A DNA stretch of 64,000 nucleotides from Dyella dinghuensis (GCF_003977615.1 NZ_RYZR01000006.1:186001-250000), one strand, 5' to 3'. Counted from the first letter of the stretch, positions 53,853-63,245 are shown. Numbers and translations: made by a program. Notes: generated by a model from the letters alone, not told the origin.

Positions 53853-54152
53853 ATGACAGACACGATTGAATGGCTGGAAACGATTGGCAAGAACGCCAAC
53901 CTGCGTCACGCGCCGGCAGAAGAGCTTGCGCATACCTTGGAAGAAGCCGGCGCATCGGAGGCCTTGAAGGCCGCCGTCAAGTTCGAAGATAGCTCCCGGC
54001 TATCGACCGAGCTTGGTAATAAGCCCATGAAGGTCGACCACAATCCTCACACCGGTGGGCATGAGGAAGAAGGTCCGGATCACGACGATGGCCAGGACGC
54101 TCCGTCCCAGCCACCGAAGCCGACGCCAAGCGAACCGTCGCCCGGTAAATAG
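53853..54152 (+). CDS. Borosin-type precursor peptide (SonA-like leader)
   Basis: A 99-residue protein behind a strong ribosome binding site (AGGGGAAG). Residues 3-56 look like the borosin-binding domain of split borosin precursors: IEWLETIGKNANLRHA, EELAHTLEEAGASEALKAAV and a D...L..ELG close match the SonA pattern (F-x-x-x-G-x-D-A-x-L ... A-x-x-x-x-D-x-x-x-L-x-x-L-x-G). Residues 57-99 would be the core/follower and are unusual: few hydrophobic residues (PMKV), then an acidic His/Glu/Asp run and a Pro/Ser/Lys tail. If this is a core, it is unlike the hydrophobic cores known to me. No protease or exporter gene is adjacent. Confidence 0.75.
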   Translation: MTDTIEWLETIGKNANLRHAPAEELAHTLEEAGASEALKAAVKFEDSSRLSTELGNKPMKVDHNPHTGGHEEEGPDHDDGQDAPSQPPKPTPSEPSPGK

Positions 54153-54164
54153 GCACAGCTCGTT

Positions 54165-55958
54165 ATGCCGCGGTGTTGGAACCGCTTTCGGCCATGGTCT
54201 GCTTTCGCGGCCATGGCCTTTTGCGTTTTCATTTGGCCCGCCGTTGGTGTCGCACAACCATTGCCTTTCGCAGCGCTGCTTGAACAAACCGAAAGCGTCC
54301 GCACCACCGATCACTCGCTATTTCTGACCCTTCTCAAGCGACTTCACCAGCAAGCGTCCGGCATGTCTGCGCGCGAGCGCTGGTATTTGCGCTACCTGGA
54401 TGCATGGCAGGCCTCCTTCCAGAACGATTACGCCAACGCCGATCCCATGCTGCGGGACGTCATCGATCACTCCGGTGATCCCGCTCTCGCAGCGAAAGCG
54501 TCCGCCGTACTCGTGGGCGATCTGGGTGAGAGCAAGCACTACGTCGAAGCATTTGAGTTAGCCAACCGGCTGATGACCCATGTTCCAGACATGCAGGACA
54601 AACTGGCGCGCTTTATGGTGCTGTCGTATGTCTCGCAATTGCTTGGCTCTGCCGGGCAGTACGATCTCGCGGCCCATTACATCCGTGACATTGCGCAGTC
54701 GCTTCCGCCTGGACAAAGCGTATGCCAGCCCGCGACCCGACTTCTGAATGTTCTCTATGCCAGCCACAAGCTGACATCTTCCAGCGCAGAACTCCAAAGC
54801 GGCATCGATGCGTGCCAGACGGCGCGCGAACCGATATTTACCGACACCATCTTGCTGGTGAAGGGAAGCCTTTATCTGGACGAAGATCAACCGGACAAAG
54901 CGCTAGCGTTGCTTCAGCGGATAGCCCCGGATATTCACGCCGATCAGTATTACTCCAACACGCTTGCGTCCCAAGTGGAGCTGGCCCAGGCCTATTGGAA
55001 ATTGGGCGACAGCGACAACGCACGCAAAGCCGCGCTCGCCGCGTTGGCAGCCAGCGATCCAGACGACGTTAGCGAAACGCTGAGAGATGCCTATCAGGTG
55101 CTCTACAGCATCGAGAAAAAGCAAGGCAATTCCGCGGCAGCGCTGAACTATTACGAACACTACGCCGCGCAAAACATCGGTTACCTCAACGACGTCAGCG
55201 CCAGGACATTGGCCTACGACGTCGCTCAGCAACACATGCTCGCCCAAAATCTCGAAACGGAAAAGCTGAGCAGGCAAAACAATATCCTGCAGTTAAAACA
55301 AGCATTGGCGACCAAAGCGGTCGAGACGGGACGGCTCTATATCACGCTACTGCTCGTAGCCCTGGCGTCGATTATCTTCTGGCTGTTCCGGCTCAAGCGT
55401 TCGCAGCTTCGCTTCAAAGAACTCTCTTGCCTGGATGGGCTCACCGGCGTTTTCAATCATCAGCACTTCATCGGCGAAGCCAATCGGGCCCTGTCCCTGC
55501 TGGAGAAAAAGCGCGGCGCTGCCTGCCTGATATCCATCGACCTGGATCACTTCAAACAAATCAACGATACGCATGGGCATGCTATCGGCGACGCCGTACT
55601 GAAACATACGGTCGCTATCTGCAAGCAACAGCTGCGCCCCACCGACTTGTTCGGTCGATTGGGTGGCGAAGAGTTTGGCATTTTGCTGCAGGAGTGCTCA
55701 CGCGATGATGGTTCGTTGATCGCTCATCGCATCCGCAAGGCCATCGACGCATCACCGATTGACGTTGACGGGCGCGTCGTATCGTATTCCGCCAGCATTG
55801 GCCTCGTCTCCACGGAGACCTGCGGTTATGAACTGCAGCAGTTATGCGCCGAAGCCGATGCGGCGCTCTATCGAGCCAAGCGCGCGGGGCGCAACCGCGT
55901 CTTCGTCGATACGGGCAGCAATAATTTAGTCGGCGCGCAAGACACTTACGCGCCGTAG
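54165..55958 (+). CDS. Diguanylate cyclase with periplasmic TPR-like sensor
   Basis: A 597-residue protein. A signal-anchor or signal peptide (residues 10-30) is followed by ~350 residues of helical TPR-like repeats, one membrane segment at about 385-408 (YITLLLVALASIIFWLF) and a C-terminal GGDEF domain (about 425-590). The active site is GGEEF (about 501), which is functional in the family, and an RPTD inhibitory I-site lies five residues before it. It should make c-di-GMP in response to a periplasmic signal. It starts only 12 bases after the precursor gene and may be co-transcribed. Confidence 0.92.
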   Translation: MPRCWNRFRPWSAFAAMAFCVFIWPAVGVAQPLPFAALLEQTESVRTTDHSLFLTLLKRLHQQASGMSARERWYLRYLDAWQASFQNDYANADPMLRDVIDHSGDPALAAKASAVLVGDLGESKHYVEAFELANRLMTHVPDMQDKLARFMVLSYVSQLLGSAGQYDLAAHYIRDIAQSLPPGQSVCQPATRLLNVLYASHKLTSSSAELQSGIDACQTAREPIFTDTILLVKGSLYLDEDQPDKALALLQRIAPDIHADQYYSNTLASQVELAQAYWKLGDSDNARKAALAALAASDPDDVSETLRDAYQVLYSIEKKQGNSAAALNYYEHYAAQNIGYLNDVSARTLAYDVAQQHMLAQNLETEKLSRQNNILQLKQALATKAVETGRLYITLLLVALASIIFWLFRLKRSQLRFKELSCLDGLTGVFNHQHFIGEANRALSLLEKKRGAACLISIDLDHFKQINDTHGHAIGDAVLKHTVAICKQQLRPTDLFGRLGGEEFGILLQECSRDDGSLIAHRIRKAIDASPIDVDGRVVSYSASIGLVSTETCGYELQQLCAEADAALYRAKRAGRNRVFVDTGSNNLVGAQDTYAP

Positions 55959-56183
55959 CTGCTCGTGAAGGCAGCGGGACTTGATCATGAAAAGCCTTCC
56001 GGATCGAAAGTTACGCTTCGTCGTTGTGAATGAAGCGGAATGGCAAATGGTTGGATGTGTTCTATCAGGCGACTGCTGAGACGGATCATTGATCGCGCAG
56101 CGTCGTGAGATCTGAATGTCGAGAAGATTATGACGCGCTTGTGTCCATTCGATAGCGTCCAATTTGGGGCGGAAGCGAACACT
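55959..56183. other. Intergenic gap between convergent genes
   Basis: I see no gene, long repeat or clear terminator in these 225 bases. Short frames on the minus strand lack ribosome binding sites. Confidence 0.4.
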
Positions 56184-56612
56184 TCACTTCCGCGACAGTA
56201 GAAACCTGCTTATCTCTCGCCGCAGCTCCAAATCGTCGAGATCCCGCGCCTCGTCGTCTGCCGCAATCGCGTATTGAGTAGCCGCCTCTTCCTGACCCGT
56301 CCGTCTATAACGCTCGGCCAATGCGAATCGTATCGAGACACGATATTCACGCGCGTCGTCAGCGTTCGCTGCATCCAAAGCTCGTAGATACAGTGGTATT
56401 GCCGCGTTATCGTCTGTCGTGAAGTCCCCAAGACTCTCCCACAAGAAGGGATGATCATGACCACCGAGACTCTGTGTTTCGCAGTAGTCCTTAAGCGCAT
56501 TGTAATGAGCCCAGTATTTTTCGATCTGATCTTCGTTCGCGAGGAGCGATGCGAACTCCATAACGCGCTCCCAGACTTCCGCCTTCAACTCCATTCGATC
56601 CCACCTTCTCAT
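56184..56612 (-). CDS. Small helical (TPR-like) protein, 142 aa
   Basis: A cytosolic, acidic protein of helical repeats: MEFASLLANEDQIEKYWAHYNAL, then DNAAIPLYLRALDAANADDAREY and FALAERYRRTGQEEAATQY carry the A-x-x-x-Y/L...G spacing of TPR units. An alternative start lies six codons in (MELKAEVW). I do not recognise a family. It resembles in size and composition immunity or adaptor proteins, but no toxin gene is beside it. Confidence 0.6.
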   Translation of the reverse strand: MRRWDRMELKAEVWERVMEFASLLANEDQIEKYWAHYNALKDYCETQSLGGHDHPFLWESLGDFTTDDNAAIPLYLRALDAANADDAREYRVSIRFALAERYRRTGQEEAATQYAIAADDEARDLDDLELRREISRFLLSRK

Positions 56613-56711
56613 TGACTTCGTATGGCATGCTCGTTCTGAGGCGAAAGTAGACAGCCCAAGCGCATCGATGACACAAGCCAGCGGTGAACGTAATCTCTCA
56701 CTGCCCCTAAA

Positions 56712-58961
56712 TCACTCGCCGGGATGATAGAAGCGTTCGACGTGTCCCTTCAGCTCTTCCGGCCAGAAATAAACCTCACGCAAGTTGCCAGTCGTGTAAC
56801 GCTCGGCTTCGTCGTTAAAGTGCGCAGAATCGGGATGGCCGCTTTCGCCGCCGGCGGTGATGGCGCGTGCGTGAACTTTATTGCCGAACTCCACCACGGC
56901 GACAAAGCTGTTGCCGCTGGTTCCGTAGTACTTGCTGGTACCGGGCCAGCGATGTGCGCCGAACGATGCAAGCGAACCCCAGCGCGATGAGGTGAATGGC
57001 ACGGGGATGCTCGGCTTGGTGTCGTCGAAGCGTTGCACGATGTCGCCGTTAATGCGCTGATAGCGATTGACATCGCCCCAGGGCACGCCCCAGTTGCCGA
57101 AATCTTTCACCAGTCGATCGGATGCTTCGGACAAGGCATCCAGCCGCACTTTCGCACCGGCTTTCTGCGCCATGAGATCGTAAACCGACACGCCTTCGGC
57201 GTTATCGGCCTTGTCCATTTCGTTCCACAGAATATCGCCCCAGAACACCGCCAGTGTGGTGGGCATGGAGGTGATGCCCCAGCGGTAATTCCAATGGCGC
57301 AGCATGGCAATCTGACCCGCGAGTTTTTGCTTGAGCGGATCAGCCGCAGGCAACGCATCGTAGTCGGCAACCAGAATCGGAATCTGACGCGCGAACTCCG
57401 GCAGATACGAGTCGAATGCGTTGGTGATCAGCGATGCAAGCGTGAAGTCGCGCTGATTGGTCAGCAGCATGGTGGCGTGAATGCCGCGCGGATTTTCGCC
57501 GACGGTATCCATGTAGCGCGGATAATCCTCACGCTTGGGACTATAAGGACCCGCCGCCGAGTAGGGCCAGTTGTTCGTGTTCATGATCCAGCCGTTGGGT
57601 GGATTGAGCAGATGCGGCAGTTCGTTGAGCGGAGTCAGACCTTTCCAATCGGTCGCCGGATCGCTGCCATCAACGGGCTTGGTGTAATCGAAACGATTGT
57701 CACGGCGCGGAATGAATTGCGGATGCAGATAAGCGATCTCGCCTTTATCGTCCGCGAAGATCGTGTTGTTCGATGAATTGGCCTGCAGCGCGGCCACCTT
57801 CATGTAGCTGGCATAGTCGCTGGCTTTGGTGCGCAGCCAGCTTTGTTCCAGGGCTTGCAGTGGCTTGTTCATCAGCGCCATCGCGATCCACTTGCCATCC
57901 TGCTCGCGCACGATCGGACCATGATGGGTCGCATAAGCGGTGAACCGACGTTCGGCCATCGTGCCATCGGCTTTGCGATACAGAACGCTGATCTGGCGCA
58001 CGCTCACCGGCCGCAACGCGCCGCCGTAGCGATAGAACAGCTTACCGTCCTTGTGCACGATGGTTTCGGCAAATTCGTCCACGGCATCGGCGGTGGTTGA
58101 TGTATGCATCCACCCGATGTGCGGATTGAAACCCTGGTAGACAAAGAACTGCCCCCAGGTCACCGCGCCATACGCGTCGAGACCGGCGTCGCTCGACATC
58201 TGCAGTTCCGAGCGAAAGTAGAAGGATGTGTGCGGGTTGATCAGCAGCAACGCGTGACCGTCTACCGTGAGCTTAGGCGCGATAGCGATGCCATTGGAAC
58301 CCGACGGCTCGGCCCAGCTTGATGGCGTCGTTACGCTCACTGCGGTTTCGGCGTCATGCCCATAAAACGCGGCCAAAGGATCGAGTGCCGCACGCTCGAT
58401 ATCGCCACCGATGCTGCCTTCGCTGAAACTCAGTGCCATCCACGGTTCGAAGTGTTTGATCACGCGTGGATGGACATCCGGATGCGTGGCGAGGTAATCG
58501 TTCAAACCGTCGGCCCATGCATTCATCAGCGCTTGCAGCCAACCCGGACTGGCGGCGTACTGTCGCTGCAGCTCGGCGGGATCGATAAACAATTTCATGC
58601 GCAGATCGCGCCAGATCGCCGATTCGCCTTCGGCTTCCGCGAGACGGCCCATGGCGTTGAGATAGTTCGTCTCGACACGATTGAAGTCGTCTTCGGCTTG
58701 CGCGTAGGCCATGCCGAACACCGCATCGGCATCGGTCTTGCCGTGCACATGGGCAATGCCCCAATCGTCGCGTGTAATGGTGACGGCCTGCGCTTCACGC
58801 TGCCAACGTGCCGACTCGGGTGTCTCCGCCCACGCTGTTGCAACCAGGCCGAATGCCAACAACATAGCGATGAGAAGTACGCGTTTCAGCGGACGACATC
58901 GTGATGCAGCATGCATGACGCCGTTTCGCAAAGAGCGTTCGCCAACCGGGAAATATCGCAT
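56712..58961 (-). CDS. Penicillin acylase family protein (AHL acylase-like)
   Basis: A 749-residue exported Ntn-hydrolase. A signal peptide spans about residues 22-45 (KRVLLIAMLLAFGLVATAWA). After an alpha-chain with RDDWGIAHVHGKTDADAVFG, the nucleophile Ser is in EPSGSNGIAIAP (about residue 220), where self-cleavage should occur. The beta-chain carries HTSFYFRSELQ and the conserved Asn block NSSNNTIFADDKGEI (about 393-407). Family members cleave penicillins, cyclic lipopeptides or acyl-homoserine lactones; several related proteins are quorum-quenching acylases. An ATG 15 codons inside (58916) would give a more typical signal peptide. Confidence 0.9.
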   Translation of the reverse strand: MRYFPVGERSLRNGVMHAASRCRPLKRVLLIAMLLAFGLVATAWAETPESARWQREAQAVTITRDDWGIAHVHGKTDADAVFGMAYAQAEDDFNRVETNYLNAMGRLAEAEGESAIWRDLRMKLFIDPAELQRQYAASPGWLQALMNAWADGLNDYLATHPDVHPRVIKHFEPWMALSFSEGSIGGDIERAALDPLAAFYGHDAETAVSVTTPSSWAEPSGSNGIAIAPKLTVDGHALLLINPHTSFYFRSELQMSSDAGLDAYGAVTWGQFFVYQGFNPHIGWMHTSTTADAVDEFAETIVHKDGKLFYRYGGALRPVSVRQISVLYRKADGTMAERRFTAYATHHGPIVREQDGKWIAMALMNKPLQALEQSWLRTKASDYASYMKVAALQANSSNNTIFADDKGEIAYLHPQFIPRRDNRFDYTKPVDGSDPATDWKGLTPLNELPHLLNPPNGWIMNTNNWPYSAAGPYSPKREDYPRYMDTVGENPRGIHATMLLTNQRDFTLASLITNAFDSYLPEFARQIPILVADYDALPAADPLKQKLAGQIAMLRHWNYRWGITSMPTTLAVFWGDILWNEMDKADNAEGVSVYDLMAQKAGAKVRLDALSEASDRLVKDFGNWGVPWGDVNRYQRINGDIVQRFDDTKPSIPVPFTSSRWGSLASFGAHRWPGTSKYYGTSGNSFVAVVEFGNKVHARAITAGGESGHPDSAHFNDEAERYTTGNLREVYFWPEELKGHVERFYHPGE

Positions 58962-59140
58962 CGCTTCACCGCCGTCCGATTATTAGCGGTTGATGCTAGC
59001 GAATGTTCCCGGCGCAGGTAAGCTGACAACCGGCCTACGCAACCGGCATAAGGCCCTGCTTGGGCCGAGGCGGAGACCTCAGCTGGAATGCGCAAACCTC
59101 ACTGCATGCCGATAAGCGCCGTCTCAGTGCACGCTTCGCA

Positions 59141-59662
59141 TTAGCCTCGCTGAGAAGTGTGTTGCGAATACATGGCATGCCACTGCCCGTCGAGATAGAC
59201 GAAGATATCTGAGGATTTGACACCTTTCTGCGGTCCAAGCGTTGGGTCGTAGAACGTGATGATGGCGGTGTCGCCATGCAACGCAACGGCGGTGCCAGAT
59301 GGATGCTGCTTCTGATAGTCCGCAAAATCCTGCTTGGCTTTGGCTACGTCGGTACCCTTGCGCTTGGCCGCGCCGGCGAGGATCGCTGCCTTCGCGTGAA
59401 CGGTGCCATCGTTATTCACCGAGCGATATTCGGGCAATAGCATCTGATCCAGCCAATGGGTGTCGCCGGACATCTCGGCCACGCTCCAATGTTCGTCCAC
59501 CGCGATGACGCCGGCTTCGGTGTGCTGCGTTTCATCCGCCGTTGCGCCGGTTCCCTGTGCACGCAGATCGCTGGCAGCCGGGGTGAAAACAAGGCATGCC
59601 AGCGTAGCTGCCACCGCGATGGTGAGGGACAACAACGAGCGACGATGGGCGAGGATAGTCAT
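59141..59662 (-). CDS. Secreted NTF2-like (DUF4440) protein
   Basis: A 173-residue exported protein. The start at 59662 follows GGAAGGA by six bases; a longer open frame upstream has no such signal. The signal peptide is MTILAHRRSLLSLTIAVAATLACLVF. The mature part has the DUF4440/SnoaL-like pattern VIAVDEHWSVAEMSGDTHWLDQMLLPEYRSVNNDG in parts, then HGDTAIITFYDPTLG and DIFVYLDGQWHAMYSQHT. Role unknown; probably binds a small ligand in the periplasm. Confidence 0.75.
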   Translation of the reverse strand: MTILAHRRSLLSLTIAVAATLACLVFTPAASDLRAQGTGATADETQHTEAGVIAVDEHWSVAEMSGDTHWLDQMLLPEYRSVNNDGTVHAKAAILAGAAKRKGTDVAKAKQDFADYQKQHPSGTAVALHGDTAIITFYDPTLGPQKGVKSSDIFVYLDGQWHAMYSQHTSQRG

Positions 59663-59836
59663 GTGCATTCCTTCCGACGTGGATGATGTGTGCGAGCGTC
59701 CCGCATTCATCAAAGGGCGGCACGCAGTTTGTGACGGGCGCCGCAAGCGTGGGGCAAGCGGTCGAATTGCGAGGGCGGGCGGCAAGGAGGCCATGGAGAG
59801 CCCTGTGTGGCGTCACCGTGAACTAAGTCGTGCTTC

Positions 59837-59865
59837 CCTAGTGCATGAATTGTTCGCACACTAGG
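59837..59865. promoter_or_regulatory. Inverted repeat upstream of the LytS-like gene
   Basis: CCTAGTG (59837-59843) and CACTAGG (59859-59865) are perfect arms 15 bases apart, located 78 bases before the histidine kinase ATG. The spacing would fit a dimeric regulator, possibly the LytTR regulator of the same operon. Confidence 0.4.
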
Positions 59866-59942
59866 TGCGAATATCGAATCCACACGGCGATTGGCAAGCA
59901 GCGATCCCGCATCCATCGAACGCTGCGCACCGCGAGACGAAA

Positions 59943-61028
59943 ATGGCGAATGCAACCGGCATGCATCGACTGAAAGTAGCGAGCCTCGCGCTCGCGTTCT
60001 GGACCGTGATCGCCTTGTCGTATACCGCCAGCAACGTGCTGGGCGGCCTCAGCGAGGGACATCCGATTGCATGGCAGCGCGCGTTGTCGTGGAACCTGAT
60101 CGACTTCTACCTGTGGATGGCACTGACCCCGCTGGTGAGCTGGCTTGGGCGCGCGGCGGCACAAAGCTGGCGCCGGTTCTGGAGCGTGCACATCACATGC
60201 AGCATCATCGTTGCCGCATTCCAGAGCACGATGCTGTTGCAGGTGTTCTTCTGGCTGTGCGGACCCAATCCGAAGGGGCATGTCTACACACTTACCGATC
60301 TGTACCGTAACGAGGCCGTCTACAATTTTCATCTCGCACTGCTGACGTATTGGCTGATGCTGGTCGTGTTGCGTGGTATCGCCTCGTGGCGTTCGCTGCA
60401 GGACGAGCGAGTGCGCAACGCGCAACTGGAAAATCAACTTGCGCAATCGCAGTTGCAGGCGCTGCGCATGCAGCTTCAGCCGCATTTTCTGTTCAACACG
60501 CTCAATGCGATTTCCGCACTCACCATTGCTGACCCGCCTCAAGCTAAATTGATGATTGCCCGGCTGAGCGATTTTCTGCGGTTGACGCTGGAAGAGCGTC
60601 ATGCCCAACAGATTCCGCTGTCACGCGAAATGCAGTTTCTGGAGTCCTACCTCGGTATCCAGCAAGTGCGTTTCCAGGATCGATTGGTGACACATGTCGA
60701 CATGGGCGATACCGGCCGCGCCATGGTCCCCAGCCTTGTGCTGCAGCCGCTGGTGGAGAATGCCTTACGCCACGGCTTGCTCGCCAAAACCGACGGTGGC
60801 GAACTGCGTATTTCGGCGCGGCGTGTAGACGATCAGCTGCACCTGCGCGTGGAGGACGATGGGCTCGGGCTTCCGGCCGACGGTGCAGTAGAAGGCGTCG
60901 GCCTCAGCAACACGCGCGAGCGCCTCAAGGCCATGTTCGGCGATAAAGCGACGATGAATCTTTCGCAGCGTGAACATGGCGGTACACGCGTTGAACTTCG
61001 GCTGCCGTTCGTGGAGTGCCGGTCATGA
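59943..61028 (+). CDS. LytS-type sensor histidine kinase
   Basis: A 361-residue membrane kinase. Four membrane helices lie in residues 10-150 (ASLALAFWTVIALSY, LIDFYLWMALTPLVSWL, ITCSIIVAAFQSTMLL, ALLTYWLMLVVLRGI), then a coiled linker and the His_kinase domain with LQPHFLFNTLNAISAL (about residues 180-195; His is the phosphorylated one). The ATPase end shows VLQPLVENALRHG (N box, about 266-278), VEDDGLGL and GVGLSNTRERL. The ATG at 59943 was chosen because the first helix starts here. It overlaps the regulator gene by four bases. Confidence 0.93.
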   Translation: MANATGMHRLKVASLALAFWTVIALSYTASNVLGGLSEGHPIAWQRALSWNLIDFYLWMALTPLVSWLGRAAAQSWRRFWSVHITCSIIVAAFQSTMLLQVFFWLCGPNPKGHVYTLTDLYRNEAVYNFHLALLTYWLMLVVLRGIASWRSLQDERVRNAQLENQLAQSQLQALRMQLQPHFLFNTLNAISALTIADPPQAKLMIARLSDFLRLTLEERHAQQIPLSREMQFLESYLGIQQVRFQDRLVTHVDMGDTGRAMVPSLVLQPLVENALRHGLLAKTDGGELRISARRVDDQLHLRVEDDGLGLPADGAVEGVGLSNTRERLKAMFGDKATMNLSQREHGGTRVELRLPFVECRS

Positions 61029-61777
61029 CATGGCGCCTGCGCACCATGCTGATCGACGACGAAGTGCTTGCACGCGTCGCATTGCGTCAGGCGTTGGCAT
61101 CGCATTCGGATGTCGACGTGGTGGGCGAATGTGGCAACGTGCGCGAGGCCGCCCTGGCTATTACAGCGTTATCGCCGGACCTGGTGTTTCTCGATATCCA
61201 GATGCCTGGCGGCGATGGCTTCAGCCTGCTGCGTGAAGACCGTGCCGCCGAATCGTTGCCCATGGTGGTATTCACCACGGCGTTCGCCGAGCATGCGCTG
61301 GAAGCGTTCGATGCCAATGCCATCGACTATGTGTTGAAACCCATCGACCAGGCGCGGTTCGATCAGGCCATGGATCGCGTGAAGAAACACTGGCGCGGCT
61401 TGCAAAGCGATCGTGGCCGTTCGTCTGTCGAGGGCAATCATGGGTATGCGCGGCGCATCAGCGTGCAAGCGGCGGAAAAGAGCATGGTGATTCCGGTCGC
61501 CGATATCGACTGGATTCGTGCGGACGACAACTATGTCCGCATTCACGTCGGCGGCAATACGTACTTGCATCGCGAAACGCTGCGTCATCTCTACGAATCG
61601 TTGGATCCCAATCATTTCCTGCGCATCCATCGCAGCATCGTGGTGAATATGGACCGCATCCGCGAAGTGCACACGATGTTCCAGGGGCACGCGGAAGTGG
61701 TGTTGCATGATGGAACGCGGCTCGATCTGAGTCGTCGTTTCCGGCAGGCCGCGCGTCTCGCCCTGGGTTTGCGCTGA
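61025..61777 (+). CDS. LytTR family response regulator
   Basis: A 250-residue regulator. The receiver domain (residues 5-120) has MLIDDEVLARVAL with the acidic pair, LVFLDIQMPGGDGF with the phospho-acceptor Asp (about 58), VVFTTAFAEHALEAF and VLKPID with the conserved Lys. The DNA-binding LytTR domain is C-terminal (about 145-250): VADIDWIRADDNYVRIHV and FLRIHRSIVVNMDRIREV. Partner of the kinase it overlaps. Probable targets are the ABC permease genes directly downstream. Confidence 0.95.
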   Translation: MTWRLRTMLIDDEVLARVALRQALASHSDVDVVGECGNVREAALAITALSPDLVFLDIQMPGGDGFSLLREDRAAESLPMVVFTTAFAEHALEAFDANAIDYVLKPIDQARFDQAMDRVKKHWRGLQSDRGRSSVEGNHGYARRISVQAAEKSMVIPVADIDWIRADDNYVRIHVGGNTYLHRETLRHLYESLDPNHFLRIHRSIVVNMDRIREVHTMFQGHAEVVLHDGTRLDLSRRFRQAARLALGLR

Positions 61778-61925
61778 CCGCTTACCCTGCATCAACAGCC
61801 GCTCGCCACAGATTGGCGCGGCATCGTCACAAAACGCATGCGAAGGCATTCGTGCATCGGCAGCCTGTGTCGCAACGGCCGCGTGCTTTCGATGGCATCC
61901 GGCCCCACCAGGAGCGGTCGGTGCC

Positions 61926-63245
61926 ATGTTCGCTTATTACATGCAGCTCGCGTTGCGCAGTTTTCGGCGCAGTCCGGGACTCACGATGTTGATGGTCGTG
62001 ATCATGGGTGTCGGCGTGGCCGCATCGATGACGACGTATGCCGTGTTTCGCGCTGTGTCGGGCAATCCCCTGCCGGACAAGTCGGCGCAATTGTTTGTGC
62101 CGCAGATCGACAATCTCGGACCGCAGAACGGTTCGACGCACAATCATCTGCCCGATGCGCTGACCTATCGCGACGCGATGGCGCTGATGCATGCGCGCGT
62201 GGCGAAGCGTCAGACAGCGATTTATCCGGTGCTGGAAAATGTTATTCCTCAGGATGGCACGCATCGCCCCTTTGCCGCCAACGGCTACGCAGCGTATGCC
62301 GACTTCTTTCCAATGTTCGAGGCAACGTTTCTGTATGGCAACGGTTGGTCCGACGATGACGACCAATCGCAAGCCAATGTCATCGTGATCAGCCAGCGTC
62401 TCAATCAGCAGGTGTATGGCGGCGTCAACAGTGTCGGACGTGCGCTGAATGTGGACGGGCACGACTATCGTGTTGTTGGTGTCATCGACGATTGGAACCC
62501 GCAACCGCGCTTCTACGACGTCAACAACAGTACGGGCTTCGGCGACGCGCCGGATTTCTACCTGTCGTTTACGCGCGCTATAGCGACGCAGACCGGAAGC
62601 AACGGCAACAACAGCTGCGCCGGCTCCATCCACTCTTTGGCGCCCGGATGGGATGGTTGGTTGAGATCGGAATGCGTGTGGGCGTCGTTCTGGGTTGAAT
62701 TGCCGGACGCGTCCGCCGTACAGCGATACAACCAGTTTCTGAGCGGCTACGTAGCGGAACAACAACGTAGCGGGCGCTTTCATTGGCGCGCCGATACAAA
62801 GCTTTTCACGTTGACGGACTGGCTCGATCACGAAGGCGCAGTACCACCAGAGACCAAGGTTTCATTATTGGTGGCAGCTGGCTTTCTGCTGGTTTGCCTG
62901 GTCAACACCGTTGGGCTGTTGCTGGCCAAGATCATGCGTCGTGCGGGCGAAATCGGCGTGCGTCGCGCATTGGGTGCGTCGCGCGGTGCGATCTATCGGC
63001 AATTCGTTGCCGAAGCTGCAGCCGTGGGGATGGCGGGTGGCCTGCTCGGATTGTCGCTTACCGCATTGGGCATGCTGGGCACCGATCTGTTGTTCGATCC
63101 GGCGATTGCGAAGCTCGCCCGTCTTACGCCCGCTTTGGTTTTGTTGACGGTCTTCGTCGCCATGCTTGCAACCGTGATTGCGGCGCTTTATCCGGCGTGG
63201 CGCGCGGCACACGTACAGCCATCGCTGCAGCTGAAATCCCAATAA
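61926..63245 (+). CDS. MacB/FtsX-type ABC transporter permease
   Basis: A 439-residue permease. One N-terminal helix (LTMLMVVIMGVGVAASMTTYAVF, about residues 19-41) is followed by a MacB periplasmic core domain of about 260 residues and three C-terminal helices in the FtsX domain, starting LLVAAGFLLVCLVNTVGLLLAKI (about 315-337), with the RRAGEIGVRRALGASRGAI coupling segment typical of this family. Such permeases power tripartite export of peptides or antibiotics, or transmit force, rather than moving substrates through the membrane themselves. No ATPase gene is in the window; it may lie beyond the right edge. Confidence 0.9.
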   Translation: MFAYYMQLALRSFRRSPGLTMLMVVIMGVGVAASMTTYAVFRAVSGNPLPDKSAQLFVPQIDNLGPQNGSTHNHLPDALTYRDAMALMHARVAKRQTAIYPVLENVIPQDGTHRPFAANGYAAYADFFPMFEATFLYGNGWSDDDDQSQANVIVISQRLNQQVYGGVNSVGRALNVDGHDYRVVGVIDDWNPQPRFYDVNNSTGFGDAPDFYLSFTRAIATQTGSNGNNSCAGSIHSLAPGWDGWLRSECVWASFWVELPDASAVQRYNQFLSGYVAEQQRSGRFHWRADTKLFTLTDWLDHEGAVPPETKVSLLVAAGFLLVCLVNTVGLLLAKIMRRAGEIGVRRALGASRGAIYRQFVAEAAAVGMAGGLLGLSLTALGMLGTDLLFDPAIAKLARLTPALVLLTVFVAMLATVIAALYPAWRAAHVQPSLQLKSQ

